This document shows positions 1-12,370 of a stretch of 64,000 bases of DNA, one piece after another (position 1 is the first letter of the stretch; every line of letters begins with the position of its first letter). The notes below the pieces were generated by a model that made no database searches, was not told the DNA's origin, and saw only the letters and a list, made by a program, of their open reading frames with translations. A program made the translations under genes and the position numbers. This DNA is from Juglans regia. Its lineage: Eukaryota; Streptophyta; Magnoliopsida; Fagales; Juglandaceae. Location: positions 17,870,640 to 17,934,639 of the forward strand of contig NC_049915.1 in NCBI RefSeq assembly GCF_001411555.2, read 5' to 3'.

Positions 1-556
1 GAATGGAGGTGAGGTTGGTGGGGTAAGGTCGCCGGCGGCTGGGGAACCAAATGGGGTGGGCAGTGACGGTCACGACGGCGCGACGGCGACGGGTTGGGTA
101 TGGGCGACGGACGCACGGGAGAGAGGGAGCGGGCTGGGTCGCGCGGGAGAGAAGGTCGAAGGAGAAATAAGGGGAAAAAGAAAAGAAAGAGAAAAGAAAA
201 TGAGAGGAAAGAAAAATAGAGGGAAAGAAATGAGGTACAATCCTCATAACTTGAGTCACAAAAATGATCCAACGGAAACGATTTCAAAATCTCAAGTTAA
301 ATAAAATAATTTAAACGTAATGGTAAAGTCAAATTGAAATAATTAAATCCCACAGTAATTAATTAAATATGAAAAACAATTTAAATGCACAACAATAAAT
401 AAATATTAAGAAAGTACATAAAAATTAATTTTCACCAATTAAAAATCCTAAAAATAACCCAATTAAAAATCCAATAATTTTAAAACAAAAGAATAATTTT
501 TGAATAAAATAAAAATAATCCTTCAATAAAAATACACTAAAATACGGGGTGTTACA
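1..556 (-). mobile_element. LTR-like end, cut by window edge
   Basis: Read on the minus strand, this stretch begins TGTAACACCCCGTATTTTAG at position 556. That is the same terminal motif as the three solo LTRs at 26167-39898. The far end is outside the window, so its length and target duplication cannot be checked. GC-rich at 1-160, then AT-rich. The small ORF at 56-304 has no recognisable domain and is probably fortuitous. Confidence 0.5.
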
Positions 557-2530
557 ACTCAACCCCAAAACAACTGTCATATCCAAGTCCATATGTAACA
601 AAACCAGCCACAACTTCCAACATGTCCAATCTTACGCCAAGAGGGTTACCAAAAGCCAAGGGACCCTCCAATACAAACAGCCACAAAAATCAAATATCCC
701 ATAACCAACATCAACCCAACAGTAAAAATAAAAATCCAAAACAATCCAATGTCAACTCTAACAGCCAATATATAATCCAAACAACCACGTCAACTTAAAC
801 CATCAACATATAAACTCCAATACAGCCACATATAGATCAAAACAACCTAGAGGCTCCCAACACCACAATTCAACAAGAAAACACTCAACCCATAAGTTCT
901 ACCTTACAAAGACAACTCATTACCAAAATTTCCAGCCACCATAATTTATTTATATCGCACATGTAACCTAGTAATCGAGCACATTTCCAACTCCAAACAG
1001 TCGTGATACACTGCGGCGAAGGGAAAATGATATGTGCAAAATTTCTGAGTGATAAGTTAGTCAGGGTGCACATAGAGACAATAGAAAATCACACCACCGA
1101 AACTGAATAGACTCACTACTATCGGTCAAACAAGGTGGCGTAGACATCGGCAACCTACGAGTGGTGGCATTGGCGTTTTGTGTACATCGAGAGGGGTTAG
1201 GACTCAGAATAGGGGAAAATTATATGCACGCACATACAAAGATAAATAGTGAGATCGAGAAGTTGCTTACTGGTATGGCGGCACACAGTGGTCTACGGTG
1301 GTTGGAATCGGTGGGGATGAGTGAGGAGAGGCTAAAGCTTGCTATGATACCCAACCAAACAAAAAGAAAAACAAAGTCCGATTGATAAATTGAAATTGTG
1401 AGAGAGAGAGAGAGAGAGAGAGTGAGTGACGAAAAATTAACGAACGATGACCCTTGATAGTGGAAACGCACGGCGTGGTGAAAGGAGATGATCTGTGCAT
1501 GAAAGAGAAACTTTTGTGAGGAGGGTGTGTGGCACAGAGGCTCCGGGGACAGAGGGAGTGAGAGGGGTGGGGGAAAGACTTACCGACGTCAATTCTAGGT
1601 GACTGCATGTTGGTGGTGGAAGCCCTGGGTGTGGCATTGCTGATGGACGACAGTGAGAGATGCCAAACTGAGAAACTGCAAGGGGCGTGTCTGGGCTATT
1701 ATGGGTTTAAGAGTTATTTGAGTGGGCTGTAGCCATTGTTGGCAAGGTGTTATTTTGTTCAGTTAAATAAATTGGTATTTTGTTAGTTAGAGTCTGGTAT
1801 TTGGTAGTCTGAATCTTTGGGGAGTAAGTTAGTGGGCTAATTCTTAGGTAAATTGTTAGTGGGAGAATCAGTAGTAGATGTGGTCTCCATAGGTCGAGGT
1901 TGTTCCTAAATTGTAGGGATGATTTGTGCATGAAAGAGAAACTTTTGTGAGGAGGGTGTGTGGCACGAGGCTCAAGGGACATAGGGAGTGAGAGGGGTGG
2001 GGAAAAGACTTACCGACGTCAGTTCTAGGTGACCACGTGCTGGTGGTGGAAGCCTTGGGTATGGCGTTGCTGATGGATGGCGGTGAGCGATGCCAAACTG
2101 AGAAACTGCAAGGGGCGTGTCATGGGCTCATAGGCTGTTATGGGCTATTGTGGGTTTAAGGGTTATTTGAGTGGGCTGTAGCCATTGTTGGCAAGGTGTT
2201 ATTTTGTTCGGTTAAATAAATTGGTATTTTGTTAGTCAAAGTCTGGTATTTGGTATTCTGAGTCTTTGGGGAGTAAGTTAGTGGGCTGATTCTTAGGTAA
2301 ATTATTAGTGGCAGAACCAGTAGTAGATGTGGTCTCCGTAGGTTGAGGTTGTTCCTAAATTGTAGGGATTTGGGTTGAAGTCTGTTATTGAGTTTGTTAT
2401 TTCTGAGCTGTATTTAATTTATCTGAAGGAATGGAAAATCTATCGAAGATTTTATTCACAATTATTAGTCTAGAGGAGTAACCCCCTCGAAGTGGTTAAG
2501 CTATCTTATAACTTCTATCAAATACCTTAT
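557..2530 (+). mobile_element. Probable 5' LTR and leader of a truncated Ty3/gypsy element
   Basis: No gene is visible. The stretch leads directly into a primer-binding-like site at 2534-2547 (TGGTATCAAGAGCC, close to the initiator-Met primer site) and then a gag start, so at least its 3' part is LTR. The left LTR border could not be placed because no 3' LTR survives. It contains a (GA)n tract at about 1400-1425 and the direct duplication listed separately. Confidence 0.5.
1487..2369 (+). repeat. Tandem duplication, two units of about 430-450 bp
   Basis: The unit starting GATGATCTGTGCATGAAAGA at 1487 is repeated from 1918 with the same internal order: AAGACTTACCGACGTCA, then TGGTGGTGGAAGCC, then a TTGTAGGGAT end. 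The second unit carries about 21 extra bases near 2120. It lies inside the LTR of the truncated gypsy element, so it is probably an LTR-internal duplication. Confidence 0.85.
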
Positions 2531-2556
2531 AAGTGGTATCAAGAGCCTCTCGAACC

Positions 2557-4310
2557 ATGGCAAAAGGACACAAAACCCGTTATTCTCAACTAGTCGAGTC
2601 TTTGGCTTCGGTTAAGCAAACTCAGGAAACTCAACACCAGCAGCAAGAGGCACTTCAACAGGCGGTTGATTGACTAGCCCACCAACTCCAACTGGGGGTG
2701 TAACCGGTCTGGTCCAGTCCAAATTTGGAGAAATTTTGGAACCGAACCAGTGGTATATACTGATTTTGGAAATTCAAGAACCGATATGGACCGATTCATC
2801 ACCAAAACTGGTACTTTTGATTTTTTAGATTTCGGTTCAGTCCAGTTTGATTTTCTGGTTTACCATTTACACGTGTGCCACTATATATGTTTAATATTAT
2901 AATTTTTTTAATACTGAACTTAATTGTGAGAATTTAGTATTTATTATTAACAATTACTAATTCTTTAATGTTCAATTATAGTAGTATAATATAAATAGTG
3001 TGACTAGTGTCTAACTTATTAGTGAGATTAATAAACTTGAACAATAAGATTAAAATAGTATAATTAGTGTCTAATTATACTAGTATATTAATTTTATATT
3101 ATAAGATTAATAGATTTGAATAATAAAATTAAAATTTCATGTTATATTAATTAGAAATGTAGCATATAATATATATAATAATATAAAAATTATATATAAT
3201 ATAAAAAATTAAAAATATATATATACCGATTCGGTTTGGTTTAGGACCAATTTTTGTTTTTAAGAATCATTACCACACTAGACCGGTTACAAACCATACT
3301 GAGCCCATCGGTTTGATCCGGTCCAGTCTTGTTCAACCAGTGTTTTGGTTTTTTCTTACACCCCTAACTCCAACCTGTTGCAGCCAATGTGGACTCACTG
3401 GTTCGTGCTCATGGAAAAAAATCAGTGGATATTTCTTCTGGTTCCAATACTCAGTTGGGTAATCCAATATTTGAAGAACATGGTAGCATTCAAACTTGAG
3501 CATTTCACCTAGAATTTCCCAAGTTTGATGGTGATGATCCTCATGGTTGGTTTTATCGTACTAATCAATTTTTTAATTACCATCAAACTAATCTTCATCA
3601 TCGAGTTCTTTCAACCTCCTTCCATATGGAGGGTAAAGCACTCACTTGGTTTCAGAATTTGGAGGCATAAGGAGGCATTACTAGTTGGGAAGGATTTACT
3701 TGTTCGTTACTCACCCGTTTTGGTCTTACAATTTTCGAGGATCCTATGGAGGCTATAACACGTTTGAGGCAAACAACGATAGTCGAAGCATACAAAACGC
3801 AATTTGAAGTCTTGTCTAATCAACTTAAGGGGCTAGCTGAGCCTTACAAGCTTAGTTGTTTCTTAAGAGGATTACGAGAGGATATTCGGTTTATGATCCG
3901 GATGCTTAATCCCCCCAACCTTACCGTAGCCTTTGGCATGGAAAAGACGCAAGAGGAGAATGTAGCGGCATTCCGAAGGACTAATCGTTTTAGGGCAGCT
4001 CCTAATCATCCTATAGTCACTTTACCTTCTACACCGGAAAAGAAAGCCATAGTTCCGATGCAGCGATTAACTCCACTACAAATGAAGGAAAGAAGGGAGT
4101 GGGGTTTATGTTACAATTGTGATGAAAAGTCGAGGCCGGGCCACAAATGCAAATCAACGCGTTTATTTATTATGGAGTGTGCCGATTCTAGTGAGGAAGA
4201 AGACACTCAGCTGCTTCCTAACCCAAGCATTTCTGAAGATAACAATGTTCACTTGCAGTATAACCATCATTTCTCGCACAACAATGAATTAGTGCACTTG
4301 GTGGAAGAAA
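2557..4310 (+). pseudogene. Ty3/gypsy gag, broken
   Basis: A gag start (MAKGHKTRYSQLVESLASVK) at 2557 is followed by a stop, by a hAT-like insertion at 2693-3366, and then by gag sequence in more than one frame. Recognisable parts are FPKFDGDDPHGWFYRTNQFF, the EAYKTQFEVLSNQLKGLAEP region, and a zinc knuckle (CYNCDEKSRPGHKC) near 4112-4153. These are typical of plant Ty3/gypsy gag. The coding sequence stops near 4310, where it meets the upstream flank of peptide gene A1. No pol or 3' LTR follows, so the element is truncated. Confidence 0.85.
2693..3366. mobile_element. hAT-like nonautonomous element, 674 bp
   Basis: Terminal motifs are TGGGGGTGT and ACACCCCTA. An exact 8-bp target duplication, ACTCCAAC, lies at 2685-2692 and 3367-3374. 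The interior is AT-rich with CCGGT-rich ends and has no coding capacity. Removing it joins the gag sequence on either side. The 8-bp duplication fits the hAT superfamily; the family assignment is inference. Confidence 0.85.
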
Positions 4311-6353
4311 AAACAAAAGATACAATGAAATGCATTAAGTACTTCTAATTAGTACTTGATCGAGGAAGACCCTCGCATGCATCACCCACTTGGCTTGGAA
4401 TAACTATTGGGAGTTTTTCCCACCACTAGTGGGAAAGATCAATGTATATCTAGCTAAATCTACCACATCATGGAGATTATTATCACTGCACAAAAAAAAA
4501 AAAAAAAAAGGTGCCACAATTCTATAGATATATGGATATATCATGGAGGTCATTACCACACCCCACTCAATCGAATTCTACTTTACAATAATAACTAATA
4601 GAACCTAAGATAGCCTTATTTTTTTAGTTTTATCCATAAACTTGTAATGATTTTTCATAGTGCATTGAGAAAGGCGACAAGCTAATTGATTAAGGCTACG
4701 TTTGGATAGTGAGATGATCTTAGATGATCTATGAATAGTGGTGAAAAAGTAATACTAAAATATTGAATAGTAGTGAATACTAGTAAAAAATAATGAAAAA
4801 TAATGATAAAATATTGAATAGTAATGAATCAGTGATCTCAACACCTAAAATGTGCATTAGTAGAGAGAGAAGTCAACACCACTTCTATAACTTGTTTAAA
4901 TATTATTTATTGAAATATCAAATATGCCATTGATATAGAAGCTTGCCACACCAGTTAATATGAATAAATTTTGTTCTGCATTTCTTTTAATGCTTGACAT
5001 AGTTCACATGAATAAGCAATACATATATAATTATTATTATGTTTACGGCCTACTGGCTTAATTGTAAATAGCAAAACTCTTAAATATATTGTATCATCAT
5101 GCATGGCGTCTAGCAAGTAATCATCATGAACTCCCCTTAATTTCTTGCAAAACCAACCAATTATCGATATATATATATATAATATATATATATAATCTTA
5201 GCTTGCATTTCTAGTACTTTACAATGATACTATTATGAATAAAACTATAATAATTGCTTTAGATTTTCACTTGATTTTATATAATAAGTGACATAAAAGT
5301 TTTTAAGAATAGATTGGTCCCATTGAACTTATATCTTATTATCATTGCTCGAGGTTTAACGAAGTTCGTTGCTAATTAAACTAAAAGGGAAGAAAAGGCT
5401 AATCGACCATATGCAATATCGTGATCTTAATTTCCCCAACTACGTACATGAATACTGTGGGTTCAAGGATGGAGAGATGATAGAAAGAAGAGTTAAAGCA
5501 GCAAATCTCATCAACTAGCATATATGAATTGGGGAACATGAGTACTTAATCTCCGACTCAAATCTTAAGTCCTCTAATTAACCACCTAATTTACCTTTTC
5601 AAGTCTTCATTTAGTTTGATATATCTGTCTTTAAGAGTTTTGTGACTTGTAAGCAGGTATAAAAGTATACCATTTGTAATGGAACCCACCATTGTAATCA
5701 TAAACAAACAAAACAGTACCAATATTTTTTTTATAGTACGTACTAGCTGATGCATGTGGCAGATAATTTCTACATTAACAGTATGTTAGTGGGTGTGTCA
5801 AGAAGCATGCTTGTAAACAGGGGGCTCAAGAATGGTCATTTACGCCATTGCCTAAGGCCCCCACTTTATGTAAGGCCTCCAAATTTGAAAAAAATAAATA
5901 AAAACCATTTCATTAAATAAAATTTTAAATAATTTTTATAGTTTTCAACGTGTGCAAGGCCCCATAATATAAAATTTAATATTTAATATAATGAATTATT
6001 TATATATTATATAATTTTTTTAAATCTTGCTAAATTGAGGTACAAAAAGGCCTCATTTTAAGTTGTTGTAAATATAAATTCACAAAAACTGTATTTAAAG
6101 ATTTTAAATAAAATCTCATTTTATTGAAAATTTTGAAAATATTCTATATAATAATTTATATTTTATTATATTATAATTACGAATTAATGAAAATTTTACC
6201 TTAGGCCCTAATTTGTATTGAGCCGCCCTGCTTGTAAATAATTTTTTCTTTAATCATATCCCACTTATCCATTTCGCTTGTTGTGGCTAGTGATCAATAT
6301 TCTCTATGTCCATTATATGGACAGGCTCACATGACTTGGGAGTTGGGATGGTC
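4311..6353 (+). promoter_or_regulatory. Upstream region of peptide gene A1
   Basis: The block starting ACAATGAAATGCATTAAGTA and the CTTGGCTTGGAA motif match the upstream flanks of B1, B2 and B3, so this is the duplicated gene flank rather than unique DNA. It contains a short MITE-like segment near 4692-4860 (GGCTACGTTTGGATAGTGAG) and AT-rich inserts. No other gene is visible. Small ORFs here are not supported. Confidence 0.55.
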
Positions 6354-6360
6354 TATAAAT
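6354..6360 (+). promoter_or_regulatory. TATA box of A1
   Basis: TATAAAT lies 51 bp before the A1 start codon. Equivalent boxes sit at matching places before B1, B2 and B3. A start of transcription about 30 bp downstream would exclude the in-frame upstream ATG at 6306. Confidence 0.75.
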
Positions 6361-6404
6361 GGGAGCAGGGTAGAGATGACCCTTGCCATAAGCTCTCGAT
6401 CGAC

Positions 6405-6998
6405 ATGATGAAGGCCATTCTACTACTTATCTGCCTTCTCTTCGCTTCCTCTCTTTTGTTTCCATCTTCGGTTTTAGCTCGAGAATTATTAATTGGTAAT
6501 TAATTAAGCCCTAATTATTTCCTTTTAGAGTTTACTTATATTATATGCAGGTTTGAAACAAAGCTATAAAATTATATAGGTTTGTTTCAAACCATATATA
6601 CTTGATCTATGAAAGTTTATTTTGTTGCTTTAATTAAAACAACAAATTCTTAGATGCAGATGATAATTAATAGATCGATGATCACTTTGTATGTGTTAGT
6701 CTTTCAACACATGCATGATATGACACAAATTTTCAATATTCTACCCTATATATGTTTTCCGTAATTTATAAGTACTCTTCGATTTGGTTATATATATTTT
6801 GATAACTCAATATATGATTTCATATCTTTGGTAGGCACAGACCCTGTGGACTGCAGGCGCAACGTGCCGCGTGGTCAACCGTATGCGCCTTGTTATCGGC
6901 CAATTCGAAACCCACAACCACCTTGTGAAAACGGTATTTACCGCCGGGGTAATTGCGGACTTCGTGAAACCCCTTTAGATAACAAGCATGCACCTTGA
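6405..6998 (+). CDS. Secreted cysteine-containing peptide precursor, type A (A1)
   Basis: Two exons, 6405-6495 and 6835-6998, joined by a 339-bp phase-1 GT-AG intron, give an 84-residue precursor. Residues 1-25 are a clear signal peptide (MMKAILLLICLLFASSLL start, cleavage likely after VLA). The mature part is Arg/Pro-rich with cysteines at 37, 50, 61 and 71, including CRRNVPRGQPYAPC and IYRRGNC, and ends in DNKHAP. The start is chosen because it begins the signal peptide shared with the B genes and lies just after the TATA box. The product is presumably exported to the apoplast. The function is unknown. A distant RALF-like relation is possible but not shown: the last two cysteines are placed differently. 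Exon 1, the UTRs and KHAP match the B genes, while the mature middle does not. Confidence 0.8.
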
Positions 6999-7482
6999 AG
7001 CTGGTTAATTCATCAGCAATATTAAGGCATCAGACTACTGCTTGCATGCATGCATTTATGATGAAAACTGAGAAGCGATTTAAGAATAAGATTAGTAGTT
7101 CTGTAGTATTAATCATGTAATTTTTTTGGGTTTGTGATGGCCTTGATATTATTTATCTTGTGATGGCCTATATATATATATATATATATATAGTTTGATG
7201 AAATTTTAATGTGTGCAGAATAAAAGATTAATTGACTGAAGTCATGAGTCCGTTAATTGGCTTGTTTAATTATGGGTCTTGATCAATTAATACATGAATT
7301 TCAAGCTACAAGCTGTATAATTATCCTAATAATTAGTTATGTGTATCCAACCTTCTAATAAAACGGAACATGATGCATGATCGATCATGAACAAATATTG
7401 GGGGACGTACGTGTACGTCATAATCTGGTCATGGATACCACATAAGTGAATTTAGTGGAAAAGGCTGGAGGAGATCAACATG

Positions 7483-7525
<43 letters not shown>

Positions 7526-8049
7526 TTTTCAAAAGAGAAGATAGGACAAAGTAGTATATATGCATGATGTGATCTATGATCAATAAATTAGAAAAAAGCA
7601 TTAAGATAAACAATTATATATATATATAAAGCTAGGATTAAAAAAAAAAAAAATAGTGACTATTTTTACAAAGAGAAATATAGATTATTAGACCTTGGAA
7701 TATACAAATGTCTTTACAGTACTACCGAAACTTATCCGTACGCACGTGTAATATGTTATTAATTATTCTGCTAATTAACTTTATATTCACATGAATTAGT
7801 ATCTCAAATATATTTACGTCTAAATTACATTGAAATTCCAAGACTAAATTGGCCGATGTTGTCATGAAATACTAATACACAAAGAGCTTGTGGTAATTAA
7901 GAATACCACTAGGTCCACTATATAAATTCCCCAGTTATCATAAATTATGATCATGGTGAATCATAAAGTGACGCGTATCAGATTTATATACATACAACTT
8001 AAAAAAAAATAAAATAAAATATACGCAGTCAACATACCATATCAGGATA
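6999..8049. other. A1 3' flank, AT-rich
   Basis: The first 100 bp resemble the 3' UTR of the B genes (CAGCAATATTAAGGCATCAG and TTTAAGAATAAGATTAGTAG). The rest is AT-rich with (TA)n tracts at about 7170-7191 and 7488-7522 and poly-A runs. I see no gene. Confidence 0.6.
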
Positions 8050-8850
8050 AATATTAAAAATAGAAAAACTCGATGGTTGTAACGGATCAAAACTCGTTGC
8101 AAATAGTAAGTTTTCCCAACGAAAATTTAAATCCTTACAAATAAATTTCTAATTGCAACGAAATAAATATTTTGTTATTAATAATGGGTATTTGCAAAGA
8201 TTTTTTCATCCTAGCAAAAGAATCTTCGTTTATGCAAATAACAAGTACTTTTCCCAACAAAAACTTAAATCCTTAATTCCAAATAAGTGTCTTAACTGCA
8301 ATTAATAATGTGTATTTGCACCCGTTTTTTATCCTTGCAAAAGAAACTTATTTGCAACGGATCAAAACCTAAATCCTTGCAAATAATTTTATCATGAGCA
8401 ATGTTAGATATAGTTCCCATTTAAGGACTGTAATGCAAGTCTAGGTAATTTTATTTTTAATTTTTTTTAAAATTACAAAACTATCCCTCCTAAAATGATA
8501 CTTTTTCTCATTTGATAAAGTGTCTGCACATACAGTCTCCAAGTGGGGACTGCAAATAGAATTTCTCTTTTATCATTGTCCGGACTAAACACTATACTGG
8601 AATTTGTTCGTGGCACTTTGACCGCTTTTAGTTTGGAAGCCATTGTGTCCCTAGATCTGGTTCGGATGGGATTTTTTTATTTTTTATTTTTTATTTTTTT
8701 GTGTGGGAAAACCATATATACCATCACAAATAATGTTGACGGAAAAAATACTTTTTGTGTCACTTTTACTCTTTTGCAGTGACATTAAATCGCCGCAAAA
8801 GTTCATAATCGAAAAAATCAACATTTTTTCATTCCCCCTTCTTTCCCCCC
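8050..8850. repeat. Subterminal-repeat-rich transposon DNA
   Basis: Short motifs such as TTGCAAATA and CCCAACGAAAA recur at about 8095-8400 in both orientations, and AAATCGCCGCAAAAG occurs near 8786. This is the pattern of CACTA subterminal repeats. The borders were not found. The ORF at 8543-8782 has no recognisable domain. Confidence 0.5.
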
Positions 8851-9100
8851 TTATTCCTTGACCCTTTTATATTTCCCATGTTTCATTTATTGCCTTTCTA
8901 TTTCCTTTTCTCTCGAGAGAGACAACCCAAATCTTCTCTCCAGCTCGCCTCGTCATTGGCGTATTGCGTCACTTTCCGTCCGACGTCAGTATCTCTCTCT
9001 CTCTCTCTCACGCTCTCTCTCCATCTTTTACACTCACTCTCCCCCACGTTGTTCCAACCATAGCCCAAGCCTCACGCTGGCTACCTCTGCCACCGTCCAG

Positions 9101-9154
9101 GTGGAGAATGTCATAAAATTTTGTCCTACCAAAGAGGAGATGGAACTTATGAAG
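9101..9154 (+). pseudogene. Captured formin FH2 exon fragment
   Basis: The 18 codons read VENVIKFCPTKEEMELMK, flanked by CAG before and GTGATG after, as for an exon with splice sites. The sequence closely matches the FH2-domain segment of plant formins (D-Q-V-E-N-L-I-K-F-C-P-T-K-E-E-M-E-L-L). Nothing else of a formin is present: upstream is a CT-rich tract and downstream is a copia element. This is best read as a gene fragment picked up by a DNA transposon. The family match is from memory and was not searched. Confidence 0.75.
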
Positions 9155-9245
9155 GTGATGCTTTAACCTATTATGATTCCCTCCTTTGTTTCATTGGAAA
9201 TTTGTTCCATCCACTATACATGTAGTTCTCACTCTTGCAGTCCAC

Positions 9246-10495
9246 TTTCATTGGCTTATCAAACAGCTGTACATGTCCAATGTCTTCCTCCATGGACATT
9301 TGCAAGAAATTGTATATATAGAGCAACCATAAGGTTTGAAGCACCCTGACTTTTCAGAGCATGTGTGCAAGCTCAACAAGTCCATCTATGAACTCAAACA
9401 AACTCCAAGGGCTTGGTTCCACAGACTCTCTCAAGTTCTACTTGCTCTCAACTTCAAAGAATCTCAGGTTGATCACTCTCTATTTACCTTTCACAAAGAT
9501 AACATTCACATCCTTCTCTTGGTCTATATTGATGACATCATTGTCACTAGCACTCATATGCACCATATTTCTACTTTGATTCATCAACTTCAACAAGAAT
9601 TTGCAATTAAAGACCTAGGTGCACTTGCCTTCTTCCTAGCCATTCAAGCAATCTGACACCATACGAGCATCCACCTAATTCAGTCAAAGTATATTTTAAA
9701 CCAACAACGTCGAGCCAACATGGTTGGAGCCAAACCATGTTCCTCTCCTATTGTCTCAGTTAGGACACTTATCAGTACATGATTGGGATCCTTTTCCTGA
9801 TGTCACTACTTATCGTCAAATTGTGGGTGCACTTAAATATTGTACCTTAACTAGACCAATCATAGCATATTCTGTTAATCAGTTATCTCAATTCCTTCAT
9901 TCTCCAACAACCATACACTGGATTGCAGCAAAAAAGGTTCTTTGATATCTTAAAGGCTCCATCACTCATGGTTTACATCTCAGCCCTGGCTCACTTTCAC
10001 TTACTGCCTACTATGACTCAGATTGGGCAAGTTTGGTTGACGATAGAAGATCCAATAGTGGCTATGGCATCTTTCTTGGCTCTTCTCTTGTTTCTTGAAG
10101 TGCTAAAAAGCAAGTTGTGGTATCTCGAAGTGGTACAAAAGCTGAGTATCGATCATTAGCACTAGTGACAGTTGATCAGCTTTTTTGGCTAAGGATGCTC
10201 TTACATGATTTGAAAATCCCTCTCCTCACGACACCAACCATTTGGTGTGATAATCTTGGTATCATTTCTCTTGCATCCAATCCCATCTTTCATGCCCATA
10301 CCAAACACATTGAAGTGGACTACCACTTCATTTGAGAAAAAGTAATCAATCGAGATATTCAGATTAGACACATTCCCACTTCAACTCAACTTGCAGATGT
10401 CTTCACCAAAGGTTTAACCACTGCAAAATTTATCTTCCTATGTAGCAACATGCAAGCTAATGGCTCAACCTCACCCCATTACCTTGAGGGGGTTT
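9246..10495 (+). pseudogene. Ty1/copia reverse transcriptase and RNase H, broken
   Basis: Several frames together carry copia RVT_2 motifs: VFLHGHLQEIVYIEQP, VCKLNKSIYELKQTPRAWF and the catalytic LLVYIDDIIVTS. RNase H segments follow (TKAEYRSLALVTVDQLFWLR, HTKHIEVDYHFI), then the copia C-terminal ADVFTKGL at about 10395. Stops and frameshifts break it, and gag, protease and integrase are missing. It ends in a purine tract (TTGAGGGGGTTTG) followed by a probable LTR. Confidence 0.88.
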
Positions 10496-10690
10496 GTTAA
10501 TGTTATAAATTCTCAAGGCCATAATTCAAGTTAGAGCATATCTCCAGATTGGCCTAATTCACACCATATTCAATCTTCAAGATCCTCACAGCTTGTTGTC
10601 AAGGATTCAACCATTACATAGCAAGATTGTATTTAATTCTTTGTTTCCTTTTATATCTTGATTGATTAACTATACAAAATACATGGCATA
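10496..10690 (+). mobile_element. Probable 3' LTR of the copia remnant
   Basis: TGTTAATGTTATAAATTCTC follows the purine tract directly, as expected for a short copia LTR. There is no matching 5' LTR in the window, so the right border is approximate. Confidence 0.5.
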
Positions 10691-10699
10691 CTCAACTAC

Positions 10700-11440
10700 C
10701 ACTACTAGGGGAGTGACCTTTCCTGACGATTAATTTCGCTGGGAAAAATCCTATAAATCGCCGCCCCCACCTTTTCTCAACGATTTACACATTGCTGTAT
10801 GTTCACCAGTATTATTCCTCCACTTCTGACCTACCCTAATGGGAGCCAAAAATCACTGCTAAAAGCTTATCTTTATCGGCGATTTTTTAAGCTGCAAATA
10901 GAACAAAATATTGCCGCATTTATGATTTACAATTCAGTTCATAATCATTGGGAAAGACTAATTCCGGCGATTTTTTACCATCGCGAAAAAGACTAAAATC
11001 GCCGCAAATACACCTTTCCAGAGTTATCAAAAAAATGCTGCAACTGACTAACAGGTTTTGAAAACCCAATTGCGGCGATTCAAAATCGTTGGATATCAGT
11101 ATTTCCCAACGATTTTGGAATTGCTGCAATTGAGTTTTTTTAAATGTCCAGATGCGACGAGTGGAAAATCTTTGCTTTTGATCCATTATCAACAATTTAA
11201 GAATCGTTGCAATTGAATTTTTGGTTTTGTGAACTCAATTGTAGTGATTATAAAATCGCTGGAAAATATGCATATCCAGCAATTTTATAATCGCCGTAAT
11301 TAAACTTTCGGTTTTCAATATTCAATTGCGGCAATCTTAAATCCCTGCTTTTGATCTATTACCAAATATTTAAGAATTGCTGCAACTAGTAATTTAGGTT
11401 TTTAAAGAGCTTTCTCGGCGATTATTTTTCGCTGGTAGTG
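10700..11440. mobile_element. CACTA-like nonautonomous end or element
   Basis: It begins CACTACTAGG and ends GCTGGTAGTG (reverse complement CACTACCAGC). In between, AAATCGCCGCAA- and GCGGCGATT-type motifs recur many times in both orientations. That combination is typical of CACTA termini. The 3-bp flanks (TAC and ATT) do not match, so it may be one end of a larger element rather than a complete one. Confidence 0.55.
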
Positions 11441-12360
11441 ATTTAAAATCACCCAAAAAAAGTAATTAATCAAGATTGTTGACCCAATATTCTTACTGGG
11501 CCTCGTTTTTGGTTATTCCTAAAGTCAACATATTAACAACTTTTCCTTCATTCATTCAAATTGAACACAGATTCAGAAAATCAACTAATCCATCAACAAA
11601 TATAGCTGAGACCATTAAAACCAATTCAATAATTTCTTCAAGTCCAAACTCATGTATTTATACATTGAGGTGGTGCATTATACTCTCATATCAAGTACAA
11701 ACTGAGTTACATCTTAAATAATAGATAAACATCACTGTTATAACAGATTATTTAACTCTGTTATCACTAAAATAACTACTACCAAGTTCCACAACTCTAT
11801 TTAAGTGGAACCGTTCATCGACATTGGCACCCACAGTTCTACAGATCAACTTTGATCGAGAAAGGTGGCAAACACGAAGATATATATATATATATCTCAT
11901 GTTATTGCAGCTCAACCCAAGCTTCAATGGCCATATCAGCCCGCTGATAAAAAACTCTTCTCTTTTGCATGAGGTCAGAATATACGTTCTATCTGATGCC
12001 TAGTGTAAGAGTGAAATGTCTAAATTCTATGATGCAGAAAATATGTATTGATACCTAGCCACAACTCAATAAGAGGCACAACCGAGATGAGAATTCAAAC
12101 ATAAATATTCAAAAAGTGAGGTTGGAATCATTAAATCAAAATAGACTATATCTGACAGATACTAAAGTTAAACACTGCAATTTCAACACAATGTTGTGAA
12201 TGAAGTGTAACAGATATATAAAGTTTTAAAGTAATAGCATGACATTCACAATGAAGGCTTAAATTATAATGTTTTGATTTATATACTTGTTTTTCTTCCT
12301 AATCAAGAGAAATCTTGCAAATGAGTAGAGAAAATAAAATTAACAGATGAAATCTTAAAT
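11441..12360. other. No gene seen
   Basis: AT-rich sequence with a short (TA)n tract at 11880-11896. It may be intronic or captured DNA belonging with the SWC4-like fragment just downstream, but I recognise no coding exon. Confidence 0.4.
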
Positions 12361-12370
12361 TGATACCTAC

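Noticed and set aside
6306..6503. Longer open frame starting before A1
   Set aside because: The upstream ATG lies before the TATA box at 6354, and the extra residues are not shared by other copies. The ATG at 6405 starts the conserved signal peptide.
8060..8400. Spaced direct repeats resembling a CRISPR array
   Set aside because: Units are short, imperfect and in both orientations, in a plant nuclear context. They fit transposon subterminal repeats.
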